From contig CAZICM010000039.1 of NCBI GenBank assembly GCA_964537685.1, positions 1 through 64,000 on the forward strand: a stretch of 64,000 nucleotides of DNA, read 5' to 3'. The position numbers were made by a program, and so were the translations under genes. The notes below the pieces were generated by a model. That model was not told the origin of the DNA, searched no databases, and was given only the letters and a program-made list of their open reading frames with translations. The stretch is from CAZICM01 sp964537685 (GTDB lineage Bacteria; Myxococcota_A; Polyangia; Polyangiales; Polyangiaceae). Shown piece by piece: positions 25,125-33,529 of the stretch (the first letter of the stretch is position 1; each line of letters starts with the position of its first letter).

Positions 25125-26620
25125 AATTTAATCGTATTGGCCAAACAGGGGCCGCATTGCTTGGAATGAGCATGGCATTCGGTTGTATTTCGTGTTCAAC
25201 CCAAGATGCCCTAGAGCTCAATGGCCTGGCGACATTTTCGATAGCGGTCACGGGCGTCAACGGCGCCGACCCACCGCTGCCCACGGCTCCCCTTCCGGCC
25301 AACCGCGGCGATAAAGACGAAATTTGGGAAGTCAACCTCGAAGCCCGCACAGCCATCGGCAATACCTTTCCCTTTGATGGCTTGGTCAGGTTAAGCGTAG
25401 AGCCCGGCGCCATTATTTCGGTGGAAGGCGAAGGAGCCCAAGGCCGGAATGTCCTTGTAAAAGGCGGAAAAGCCACGGCCCTGGTCCATGTCACGGCCGT
25501 CTATGGCCCTGCCCGGCTTTGGGTCGAAGACTTGGGATATGTCCCCGCATCGGCGGGAATTCAGCCCGCTTGTGCCGATGGGATTGACAACGACGGCGAC
25601 GTGCTTGTCGATTACCCGGCCGATCCGGGCTGTGCCTTTGCCAACGACGAAAACGAAGACACAGGCAGTTTTGCGGCGGGCGTATCCGGCCCCGTATTTT
25701 ACGAACTCCCCAGCGTTGTCGATATTCAGGGCGAAGGCTCGACCACGCCCTACCCGCTCGAAGGAATGCAGGTCAACACCGCCGGAACCCATACCGTCAT
25801 CGTCACCCGCGTATCGAGCGACGGTTTTTATATTACCGATATTTCCGACCAAGATAAAGGCTTTAACCATCTATTCGCCTTTAACTTCAACACCCCGCCC
25901 GGCATGAGGGTCTGCGACAAAGTCGTTTATCTCTCGGGCACCGTCAGCGAATTCTTTGGGTTCACCGAATTATCATTCCCTTCCTACAAATTGGTCTATC
26001 CCCGCGAAGGCATTGATGTCTGTCAAATTCCCGAGCCCGCCGTACTGGGCCCCTCTCTCATCGCCAATGCCGTCGAAATGGAGAAACTTGAAAGCGGCCT
26101 GGTACGGATTCGAGGCTACACCATCGCATCGAAGTTTGGCCCCTCCAATCCTGAATACGTCGAGATCGCGCCTGATTTAGGCGGCGGATATTCCTTTACC
26201 TTTGGACCGGCTGCCAGCAACTGCGATTTTAACGGCGACGGCCAAGTCGATTTTGAAAGCGATTTAGAAGGCGGCTGCGGCAATCAATGCTCGGACGACC
26301 CCGAATGCAGCGAATGGATAGCCTTTGCGGCCCGGGGCAATTTCAAAGTCCGCAACAAAGCCGAGGGAACCGTTATTCAAATCAACCTTGGCACCGTACC
26401 GCTCTTCAACCCGCTCGAACACAAAGGAGAGCTCTTGCTCTCGGTAACGGGCACGCTCCGCAATTTTTCAGGCGGCTCGCTCAATTGGACCATTGAGACC
26501 CGCTGCCCTGACGATTTGGTATGTACCCAGACCGATGCCTGCGTAAAGAAAGAGGCACCCACCTCGGAGGCTTGCGTACGGCTGAGAAGCATTAACGACA
26601 ACGACGAAGGGACGAACTAG
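25121..26620 (+). CDS. lipoprotein with OB-fold-like domain
   Basis: The 499-residue protein has a signal peptide with a cysteine in FGCISC as the probable lipidation site. After a beta-rich N-terminal part it contains CADGIDNDGDVLVDYPADPG, a short calcium-binding-like motif common in myxobacterial surface proteins. The segment TVIVTRVSSDGFYITDISDQ and VCDKVVYLSGTVSEFFGFTE resembles the OB-fold (YhcR-like/DUF5689) domains often found beside exported nucleases and nucleotidases. Its start overlaps the stop of the 5'-nucleotidase gene, so the two probably work together at the cell surface on nucleic acid or nucleotide. Confidence 0.65.
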   Translation: MKFNRIGQTGAALLGMSMAFGCISCSTQDALELNGLATFSIAVTGVNGADPPLPTAPLPANRGDKDEIWEVNLEARTAIGNTFPFDGLVRLSVEPGAIISVEGEGAQGRNVLVKGGKATALVHVTAVYGPARLWVEDLGYVPASAGIQPACADGIDNDGDVLVDYPADPGCAFANDENEDTGSFAAGVSGPVFYELPSVVDIQGEGSTTPYPLEGMQVNTAGTHTVIVTRVSSDGFYITDISDQDKGFNHLFAFNFNTPPGMRVCDKVVYLSGTVSEFFGFTELSFPSYKLVYPREGIDVCQIPEPAVLGPSLIANAVEMEKLESGLVRIRGYTIASKFGPSNPEYVEIAPDLGGGYSFTFGPAASNCDFNGDGQVDFESDLEGGCGNQCSDDPECSEWIAFAARGNFKVRNKAEGTVIQINLGTVPLFNPLEHKGELLLSVTGTLRNFSGGSLNWTIETRCPDDLVCTQTDACVKKEAPTSEACVRLRSINDNDEGTN

Positions 26621-26623
26621 CTT

Positions 26624-28696
26624 ATGCAAGTCCGCGCGCTATTTGGCTGCGCCGCCATCGCTTCGCTGCTTTTTGCCTTACTACCTTCCGCCTACGCGCA
26701 GCCTGCGCCGGCTCCCGACACGCCGGCCCCCGCTCCAGAAAACACGGCTGGGCCAATCTGTGAAAAAGCCCGCACGACCTTTAGCGCGGGGGATATAGCT
26801 GCAGCTTGTGTTCTTTTTGAACAATGCCATCAGACAGCATCTACAGCGCCGGCGGGAAGCTCAGGCCCATCGCCTGAACAAGCGCTGTTGGAATGGGGAG
26901 CATGTTACGAAAAGCTCGGCAAAACAGATCTTGCCCTCAGCAAATACGATCAAGCCGCGGCAGGATCTGGGCCCAAGGCTGAAGAAGCCAAAGCCCGAGC
27001 GCTTGCGCTTCGGGGACCGCCCCCTGCTACCAATCCCCCACCCACAACAACCGCGGCACCGCCTCCTTCGGGAAAAGAGCCTCCGCCTGTAGCGGTCATT
27101 GACCCAAACGCTCAAGCCCCTGCGGCTGGCGACGTTAAAGCTCCGGCGGCTGAACCTGCCAAAAAAGAAGAGCCCCATGTACGCATAGGCGACTTCATGG
27201 ATACGCGGCTCACCTGGGCCTTTGGTGACGACGACATCATTCATCAAACGGGGCAAGCGACACCGCTATCCCCCAACGCGAGCATAGGCGATCGGCGGCA
27301 ATACCGGCTCTTTTTTGACAACCTCAATTCCCGTTTTGCCGGCCGGGAAAACCTAACGCATTTGGTCTTATATAAAAAGATGCCTGGCTTTATCAATCAC
27401 CTCGACACGGAAGCGTCGGTGGTTGTACGGCTAGATATTGCGGCCTTAACAAGAAACACCAACAACCTCAATCAATCCCTATATGATTCCGGCTCATTTA
27501 TCCGGGCATTTTATCATACGGACGGCAACGACAGCGGCAAGACGGGCATAGGCATCACGCTCTTTCCGCTGGACACCGATCGATTCCGGCTGGGCTACTT
27601 ATACGATATCTCGTGGGGCGGCACGGCGGCCTCGATCAACCAATCGATCTTCCCGCGCATCCAAGGCGGCTCACCTGGCGCGAAGATTCAATACGACAGT
27701 GAAAAGTTTAGTATTTTCGCAGGATTTAAGACGGCGACCATCGTACAAGTCCAGCAAACGCTAACGCCTGGCACGAGCGAAGTAGAAGAGATTCGCATTG
27801 GGCAAACAAACTATGGTTTATTGGCGGGTGGAAGCGCAGATATCACCGACGAATTGCATTTTGATATAGGCGGCGGGTATTTCCAGCAGGGCCGTTTTGA
27901 TTTGCCTGACGTGGCGGGCGTACCTGTCTATACCTATGGCGGGTCGATACGGGCGGCCTATCATCATAAAGACATGCCTGTGGGGCAATCGATTGACTTT
28001 GCATTATACCGGAACGATCCGAACAAGCCTCAAATTATCTTCAAGCCCGAGACGTACACGCCAGGCAAGACGACCTATGCGGTCAGCGCAGAATTCTCCA
28101 ATTTGCTACAAGTTCTTAAAGACTTTGACCGGGCGGGCGCGACAGCGATTCAGAGCGCGCGGGCCTTTGCGATGCAGGCGAATTTAAAATCGGGGTATTT
28201 GCGTGCGAGCCTAACGGGTATTTATCGCGACTTACCCTTTGTATTGCGCAACCAGCCGAGTTTTATACCTTTCCAGACGTTGCCCAAGGACGCCTTTACG
28301 GACAACGAATTTTTTATGGCGGCGGCAGCGGACTACTACATCGAATCGCTGAGGCTAACGCCTGGGATAGGCGGCGGACTTCAGCTTCCTGCGACCTTTC
28401 GGACAAAATCGATTGATGCGGCGAGTTCGCCGATCGAGCGGACGGTGGTCGTACGGGAGCAGGGGAACATTGCTATTTTGCCGGTGAACCAAGAGGCGGT
28501 GCCCATTTTTCAGGCGCGTGCAAGTTTGAAGTGGGACATTAGCAAGATATTATCGGCGATAGCGTGGCTGCAATACGTGCGGGATAACAATTTGACCTTT
28601 GTGGAGCGGGATCCGAATGAGGGCACGATTGCGCTGAGGACGTTTATTGATCCGAATTTCTTTGGGTTTGGGGCGAGCGTATCCGCAAGATTTTAA
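26624..28696 (+). CDS. exported TPR/porin-like outer membrane protein
   Basis: The 690-residue protein has a signal peptide (ASLLFALLPSAYAQP). A short TPR-like part follows at about 40-130 (ACYEKLGKTDLALSKYDQA), then a Pro/Ala-rich linker at 130-185. The remaining 500 residues alternate in the beta-barrel manner, with aromatic girdle residues, and end in a phenylalanine (SARF), the usual signature of an outer-membrane barrel recognised by BamA. The gene starts four bases after the preceding lipoprotein gene and ends next to palindrome C. The substrate of the putative channel is unknown; with a nucleotidase upstream, uptake of nucleosides or phosphate is possible. Confidence 0.7.
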   Translation: MQVRALFGCAAIASLLFALLPSAYAQPAPAPDTPAPAPENTAGPICEKARTTFSAGDIAAACVLFEQCHQTASTAPAGSSGPSPEQALLEWGACYEKLGKTDLALSKYDQAAAGSGPKAEEAKARALALRGPPPATNPPPTTTAAPPPSGKEPPPVAVIDPNAQAPAAGDVKAPAAEPAKKEEPHVRIGDFMDTRLTWAFGDDDIIHQTGQATPLSPNASIGDRRQYRLFFDNLNSRFAGRENLTHLVLYKKMPGFINHLDTEASVVVRLDIAALTRNTNNLNQSLYDSGSFIRAFYHTDGNDSGKTGIGITLFPLDTDRFRLGYLYDISWGGTAASINQSIFPRIQGGSPGAKIQYDSEKFSIFAGFKTATIVQVQQTLTPGTSEVEEIRIGQTNYGLLAGGSADITDELHFDIGGGYFQQGRFDLPDVAGVPVYTYGGSIRAAYHHKDMPVGQSIDFALYRNDPNKPQIIFKPETYTPGKTTYAVSAEFSNLLQVLKDFDRAGATAIQSARAFAMQANLKSGYLRASLTGIYRDLPFVLRNQPSFIPFQTLPKDAFTDNEFFMAAAADYYIESLRLTPGIGGGLQLPATFRTKSIDAASSPIERTVVVREQGNIAILPVNQEAVPIFQARASLKWDISKILSAIAWLQYVRDNNLTFVERDPNEGTIALRTFIDPNFFGFGASVSARF

Positions 28697-28822
28697 GAGA
28701 CCGTCTCATAACCCTGCTGCGCGCCTAACGGCTTCGGTTGAGCTCCCTCACCGTACTGGAGTACGGCTCGGTCGCTCGCCCTAGCCGTTAGGCTGCTCGC
28801 GACGGGTTCTGATGACGGTCTC
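28697..28822. repeat. large imperfect palindrome, element C
   Basis: A 126-base inverted repeat begins right after the stop codon of the porin-like gene. Outer arms GAGACCGTC and GACGGTCTC pair perfectly, inner arms CGCCTAACGGCT and AGCCGTTAGGC pair, and the centre is CCGTAC-TGGA-GTACGG near 28751-28766. The core is shared with elements A and B, but the arms differ in sequence, which suggests selection for pairing rather than sequence. It ends about 65 bases before the ATPase start at 28887. Confidence 0.8.
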
Positions 28823-28886
28823 GCCTTTGGATGGATGTGGCCGGATCGAAGCGCAGTCAGAAAAGCAGCGGAGTAAGGCGGATTCA

Positions 28887-29946
28887 ATGCTGAAGTCGAT
28901 TCGCTTACAGAATTTTAAGGCCCATAGCGATACCTTTGTAAGTTTTAAGGATCGGCTGACCGTGCTGGTGGGGCCAAATGGGTCGGGGAAAACAAGTGTG
29001 ATGGAGGCCATTCGGCTGATGTCGCAGCTTGGCCCGAACGGCATTGCATGGGTATTCAGCGGCCGCTGGCAACCCCAAGCTTTTCGCCGCTGGGGTTCCA
29101 AAGATGAGATCGCAGTGCAAGGGCTTTATTCAAACAACGGCGATTCCAAGCCCCTTGAGTTTCGTTTGGACTCGGACAAAGGTATCATTCGCTATTCTGT
29201 GGATGGATCATCATTTACGGTAAGTCTCAGCGATCCATCTCGTTTTGGCGATCCCTGGGCCAAAGCATGCGGACGCGCAAGCCTATTTAAGCTAAATGCA
29301 AGCGAGATAGCCAAACCCGTGGACAGCGCAGAGCGGGGTCAGGAAGTCGATCAGACAGGCGCCAATACGGCCGCGGTTCTTACCACCCTCAAGCTGGGCG
29401 ATGATGAGAAGTTTTCTCGGATTGAAGAGAGTATGCGCCGAATCATTCCCAGCGTAAAGCGGGTTAGGATTCGCTCCATCCCCTATACGAAGGGTGATCG
29501 CGAAGCATTAGCCAATAAAATCTATTTTGATTTTAACGGAGCTTCCAATATCCCAGCCGATCATGCCAGCGAAGGAACCCTTATTGTGCTGGCTATGCTG
29601 ACCATTGTTTTTAGCCCAAGCCCGCCCGATATTATTCTGCTGGATGACTTCGATCAATCCCTGCATCCAACCGCTCAATTGGAATTGGTTCAGCTTTTTA
29701 AAAAACTTGCTCGATGAATTTAAAGATCTTCAGATTATCGCTACGACGCATTCCCCTTATATCCTCGATGAGCTTGAGATAGATCAAATTCAATGCTTCG
29801 CTCTTCGCCCCGATGGTACAGTGGCGACCAAATCATTGGCTCAGCATCCTGCCGCAAAAGCAAATCAGACGATGCTGCTTTCCGGTCAATTGTGGACTCT
29901 TGATGCGGAAGAAAACTGGGTGTTGAAGGATAGCGCCGATGATTAA
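28887..29946 (+). pseudogene. ABC-type (AAA_21/OLD-like) ATPase gene with a frameshift
   Basis: The gene starts at the ATG at 28887 (MLKSIRLQNFKAHSDTF), the usual N-terminus of SMC/RecF-type ATPases. Walker A VGPNGSGKTSVMEAI is near residue 35, Walker B PDIILLDDFDQSLHP near 255, and IIATTHSPYILDEL after the break. The frame is lost in a T5-A6 homopolymer near 29694-29704: one frame stops at 29715-29717 (ending QLFKKLAR) and the rest continues one base later to 29946. One surplus base restores a continuous protein of about 352 residues. A sequencing error is plausible, or a true break. The next gene overlaps by eight bases. Confidence 0.75.
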
Positions 29947-30745
29947 GCTCATCGTCTTCTGCGAAAGTCCAATCGATGCTCTCACCGTTAGGGGACTGGT
30001 CGATCGCGTGCTCAAGGAACATGGACCAGATTGGGTGAAGGATCTTATCGATGAATACCCAGAAAGCCTCCGGGAATATATAAAACTCGGTGCTTTGAAC
30101 GGAGATTTCTTTGATCTTCACCAGCTTGGAAAACACCTACGGGAGCTAAAAAAGCTATCGGAAAGCGATAAGGATTTGCGAGAAAATAAACCCTTTCGCA
30201 CAGCATTAGCTGGTTCTCTCCAGGGGCGATTTGGCCGGGATGGCCCGCGTTTGGGTGACGGCACTAACATGATACTGACAGCTTTTCGCATTGCTAATGC
30301 CGTTTATCACGCCGAAAATGGGAATCTCGATGCTGTCTTATTTATCTGGGATATGGATAACAAAGGGGATGAACGACGCAGAGGTACCCAGCAAGTCCGT
30401 GATAATCTATCCAAGGCTATGCCATTTAGGATCATTCTGGGACTACCCGATCCCGAGCGAGAAGCATGGGTGATCTCAGGGTTTGAGCCGGAGAACCGCG
30501 AGGAAGAAGGGCGCCTCGAGAAGCTTCGGAGTATTTTGAGCTTCTGTCCAGTCAAGGAATCCCATCGGCTTTGCGCTAACGATTCTGCCAGCTCGCGGGA
30601 TTCCAAAAAGGTCCTTGTTGGCCTTTGTGGCAACGACCGGGAGCGCGAGGCGCGCTGCTGGAATCATACAAGTAGCGTTCCGGCTCCCAAACGCACCTAT
30701 AACCCCACCCAACAAAAAAAACCTCCCCCCAACAAAATCCCTTGA
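29939..30745 (+). CDS. TOPRIM-like (DUF4276-type) partner of the ATPase
   Basis: The 268-residue protein begins IKLIVFCESPIDALTVRGLV, a TOPRIM-like first strand with a conserved Glu. AVLFIWDMDNKGDERR supplies the D-x-D motif, and PDPEREAWVISGF and FCPVKESHRLC match the later conserved segments of DUF4276-type proteins. The last 25 residues (SVPAPKRTYNPTQQKKPPPN) look unrelated, so the C-terminus may have been lost and replaced by read-through. It overlaps the ATPase gene by eight bases. ATPase plus TOPRIM is the functional pairing of OLD and Gabija nucleases, here as two genes, so nuclease-based phage defence is inferred. Confidence 0.65.
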   Translation: MIKLIVFCESPIDALTVRGLVDRVLKEHGPDWVKDLIDEYPESLREYIKLGALNGDFFDLHQLGKHLRELKKLSESDKDLRENKPFRTALAGSLQGRFGRDGPRLGDGTNMILTAFRIANAVYHAENGNLDAVLFIWDMDNKGDERRRGTQQVRDNLSKAMPFRIILGLPDPEREAWVISGFEPENREEEGRLEKLRSILSFCPVKESHRLCANDSASSRDSKKVLVGLCGNDREREARCWNHTSSVPAPKRTYNPTQQKKPPPNKIP

Positions 30746-30768
30746 CACCCCCCTCCCGCGCATAACAT
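30742..30768 (+). promoter_or_regulatory. candidate promoter of the 30805 gene
   Basis: A consensus TTGACA at 30742-30747 is followed after 15 bases by TAACAT at 30763-30768. The spacing is short for sigma-70, but the -35 box is perfect and the start codon lies 37 bases further on. The -35 box overlaps the stop region of the TOPRIM-like gene. Confidence 0.35.
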
Positions 30769-30804
30769 CCTCCCCTCGCAGCATTTCGAAAGGAGTTAAA
30801 CACC

Positions 30805-31476
30805 ATGCGCATCCTAGGACCAAACGCTCCCCTCGATGTCTTCAGACTCGATATCGTCTATCTCATCGCCGGCCTGCTCGCCGAAGAAAATAGACCCAAA
30901 GTCCAAGCCCTCGCACCACCCCTCACCACCATCCTCACCGAACTCAGAAACGAACGCGCTGCCCTCGAACAAGCCGAGGAAATCCTTGTCACCAATCAAG
31001 CCCTCTTTGGTGCCCGCGACGATAAAACCGATGATCGTACCGTCGAACTCGGCGGTATCGCCAGAACCCGTCATAAGGATATCTATCAACTCCTCTTTCC
31101 AGATCTCAGTCCCTCCAAAATCGGCGAGATCGCTATCGCTAAGCAGCTTAAGGAAAATGATCGTATCCTCGGTATTCTTCAATCCCTCGATCCCTCCCAC
31201 CCGCTTCGCCTCGATTATGAAAGCGATCTCAGCGCCGATATCGCAAATCTCAAAGAGGCTGTCGCTTCCGTCTCTCAGGCCGATACGGCCCTCCAATTGG
31301 CCCAGGTCCGTATCCGTCAGCTTAAGGCCAATATCGATACACTTCGGGTCCAGACCCATGGCGAGCTTCTCAATATCTTCGGCAATAAGGACGATGCCGA
31401 ACGCTTCTTCCGTAAATCCCGCTCCGTTCCCAGTAAAGATCAGCCCGCCGAGCCCGCCCAAGATCCTGTCCAATAA
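30805..31476 (+). CDS. helical protein of unknown family, possible remote relative of the 15063 gene
   Basis: The 223-residue protein has a strong ribosome-binding site, AAAGGAG, about ten bases before the ATG. It is predicted to be alpha-helical and soluble, with no signal peptide or membrane segment. It shares a segment pattern with the protein at 15063-15785: RTRHKDIYQLLFPDLSPSKI corresponds to KKRKDVRYQRYFKNGLVGI, and RIRQLKANIDTLRVQTHGEL corresponds to the C-terminal helix there. Overall identity is low. The two other frames that are open across the gene are shadows caused by its codon bias. Its own promoter and downstream T-rich stretch (31479-31490) suggest a single-gene unit. Function unknown. 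Confidence 0.7.
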   Translation: MRILGPNAPLDVFRLDIVYLIAGLLAEENRPKVQALAPPLTTILTELRNERAALEQAEEILVTNQALFGARDDKTDDRTVELGGIARTRHKDIYQLLFPDLSPSKIGEIAIAKQLKENDRILGILQSLDPSHPLRLDYESDLSADIANLKEAVASVSQADTALQLAQVRIRQLKANIDTLRVQTHGELLNIFGNKDDAERFFRKSRSVPSKDQPAEPAQDPVQ

Positions 31477-31861
31477 TACCTCTTTTTTTCTTGGATAATA
31501 TGCCAGCTTGCTACCAAGCAGGCAATCTTTCGCGCTCCGGCGTCTCCAAATAGCTCCTCAAGCAAGATATCCACCCAATCCCCGGCGCCGATTCAGTCCA
31601 TGATGGGCTGTTCATTCCCGTCCGGCGCCTTCGATTCGCTTCTCTCAAGGATATGGCCCAATCAAGGGGCCTCCGGTTCATGTCCGCACATCCAAAATAT
31701 CCCGGCCGGAGCCTCCAGTGCGACATGAACACGTCTCCCTAGACGCATTCGGTGTCGCCGAACCGGCGCCCGAGCTCTGTGGGAATGCGTTCCCCGCCGC
31801 CGGATACATATTCTCAACATTTCCTCTTGCCATCCGCACCATTCTCGGCCACGCTGCGCCC
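31477..31861. other. 385-base gap with possible gene debris
   Basis: A T-rich run follows the preceding stop. Between about 31500 and 31720 short open stretches encode peptides such as SLKDMAQSRGLRFMSAHPKY without a start site, which might be the remains of a gene; I cannot identify it. The last 50 bases (from 31812) are repeated exactly upstream of the second ATPase copy at 33480. Confidence 0.4.
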
Positions 31862-31865
31862 ATGT
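31812..31865. repeat. upstream repeat shared by the two ATPase copies (first copy)
   Basis: These 54 bases, ending in the start codon of copy 1, are identical to 33480-33533 in front of copy 2. They show that the duplication includes the 5' untranslated region. Confidence 0.8.
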
Positions 31866-33442
31866 CCCGCCGATTCAATACCACCGGTGATTGCCGGCCC
31901 GAATCTCACTATATGATTCCGGCCCTGCCCCGCTTGCCCGAGGCGCCCGAACTCGTCGACCAAATGAACTATTTTGTCGTGCATGCGCCGAGGCAAACAG
32001 GAAAAACAACGACGCTTATCGCACTCGCCCAAAGCTTAACAGAATCGGGGAAATATGCGGCGCTGCACTTCTCGTGCGAAGAGGGCCGGGCCGCAATCGA
32101 TAACTATGCGGGAGCTCAGCGAGCCATCCTTTATGAAATGAGGCAACGGGCCAAAGACCTGTTGCCGCCGGATCTTCAACCTCCTGCCCTTCGCTTGGAG
32201 AACAATGAAAGCCTGATCCGCGATAATCTTGCGCACTGGGCTCAGCAGTGTCCCAGGCCCTTGGTGCTGATCTTCGATGAAATCGATTCCCTTCAGGGTC
32301 AAAGCCTGCTTAGCGTGCTGAGTCAGCTTCGAGCCGGCTTTTCCGCCCGTCCCAAGAACTTTCCCGCGTCCGTGATTTTATGCGGTCTGCGCGATGTGCG
32401 CGATTATAAGGCGGCCAGCGGCGGTGATCCAACCCGCCTTTCGTCTTCAAGCCCTTTTAATGTAAAAGTCAAGTCCGTTCTTTTATCCAACTTTAGCCGG
32501 GAGCAAGTCGAGGAGCTCTACCACCAATATACCGAGGAAACCGGTCAAGCTTTTAGCCCGGAGGCCATAACAAAAGCCTTTGATGTCACCGTTGGACAGC
32601 CTTGGCTGGTCAATGCCCTTGCCCGGGAGATCGTCGAGGAAATAAAAGTGCCCTTGAGCGAGCCCATCACCGAGGCGCATGTCGACGAAGCAAAAGAGCG
32701 ATTGATTTTGGAGCGGGCCACGCACCTGGATTCGCTGGTGGCCAAGCTGATGGAGCCTAGGGTAAGAAGGATTATCGAGCCCGTGGTGGCGGGTGAAATG
32801 TTGCTGGGGGATATTATCTATGACGATGATGTCTCTTATGCGAGGGATTTAGGATTAATTTCCCCCACCAATCCGCTGCGCATTTCAAATCCTATCTACA
32901 AAGAAGTCATCGTCCGGGTGCTGGCATCGGGTGTGGAGGCCAATGTGCTGGCGGAGCCTCAGAGCTTTGTGATGCCCGATGGACGATTCGATATCAAGCG
33001 TATGCTCCAGGAGTTTAGCGAGTTCTGGAAGGAGCATGGCGATGTTTTGACCAATGGTCTTTCTTACCATGAAGCCGCGCCTCAGTTGGTGCTTATGGCT
33101 TTTTTGCAGCGTTTGGTCAATGGTGGGGGGGTAATCGACAGGGAATATGGGATAGGCAGGGGGCGTATCGATCTGCTGGTGCGCTGGCCTTTTAAAGATG
33201 CACAGGGGCAACGCTGTGTTCAAAAAGAAGCCCTGGAGCTTAAAGTGTGGAGGGATAAGCAGAAAGACCCATTGGAAAAGGGGCTTCGGCAGTTGGATGA
33301 GTATTTGGGCAAGGTGGGTTTGGAGACTGGGGTTTTGGTGCTCTTCGATCGGAGGAGCAGCGCGGAGGATATCGAGACCCGGACCCGTTTTGAGGAAGTC
33401 TTTACGCCTTCTGGAAAGAAAGTGACACTGCTTCGGGGCTAA
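31862..33442 (+). CDS. AAA-ATPase with C-terminal PD-(D/E)XK nuclease-like domain, copy 1
   Basis: The 526-residue protein is read from the ATG at 31862; its N-terminus SRRFNTTGDCRPESHYMIP is typical of this family of AAA proteins. Walker A is VHAPRQTGKTTTLIAL (near residue 42) and Walker B VLIFDEIDSL (near 140). The C-terminal part (from about 430) has GIGRGRIDLLVRWPF and EALELKVWRD, which fit the D and E-x-K of a PD-(D/E)XK nuclease. Such genes are common in accessory regions, often in several copies, and are linked to nucleic-acid defence or conflict. A second copy lies directly downstream, identical over the last 710 bases. Confidence 0.8.
   Translation: MSRRFNTTGDCRPESHYMIPALPRLPEAPELVDQMNYFVVHAPRQTGKTTTLIALAQSLTESGKYAALHFSCEEGRAAIDNYAGAQRAILYEMRQRAKDLLPPDLQPPALRLENNESLIRDNLAHWAQQCPRPLVLIFDEIDSLQGQSLLSVLSQLRAGFSARPKNFPASVILCGLRDVRDYKAASGGDPTRLSSSSPFNVKVKSVLLSNFSREQVEELYHQYTEETGQAFSPEAITKAFDVTVGQPWLVNALAREIVEEIKVPLSEPITEAHVDEAKERLILERATHLDSLVAKLMEPRVRRIIEPVVAGEMLLGDIIYDDDVSYARDLGLISPTNPLRISNPIYKEVIVRVLASGVEANVLAEPQSFVMPDGRFDIKRMLQEFSEFWKEHGDVLTNGLSYHEAAPQLVLMAFLQRLVNGGGVIDREYGIGRGRIDLLVRWPFKDAQGQRCVQKEALELKVWRDKQKDPLEKGLRQLDEYLGKVGLETGVLVLFDRRSSAEDIETRTRFEEVFTPSGKKVTLLRG
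32729..33438. repeat. 710-base block identical to 33987-34696
   Basis: By eye I find no difference between this 3' half of ATPase copy 1 and the matching block of copy 2. Upstream of it the two copies differ at many positions, so the identity looks like recent gene conversion or recombination, or an assembly effect. Confidence 0.75.
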
Positions 33443-33529
33443 GGATATCTACGCCGGCCTCGCCGCTTGAAAAGCATAGTCTCAACATTTCCTCTTGCCA
33501 TCCGCACCATTCTCGGCCACGCTGCGCCC

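Noticed and set aside
29690..29717. Programmed -1 frameshift at A-AAA-AAC
   Set aside because: The downstream frame needs one base skipped (+1) or removed, not a -1 slip, so the slippery heptamer does not give the right product.
30814..31473. Full-length open frame antisense to the helical protein gene
   Set aside because: The plus-strand gene has a strong ribosome-binding site and possible relatedness to the 15063 protein. The antisense frame, like another plus frame at 30836-31498, follows from codon bias.
31511..31732. Small minus-strand open frame between the helical protein and the ATPase
   Set aside because: No ribosome-binding site, no family resemblance, and composition like gene debris.
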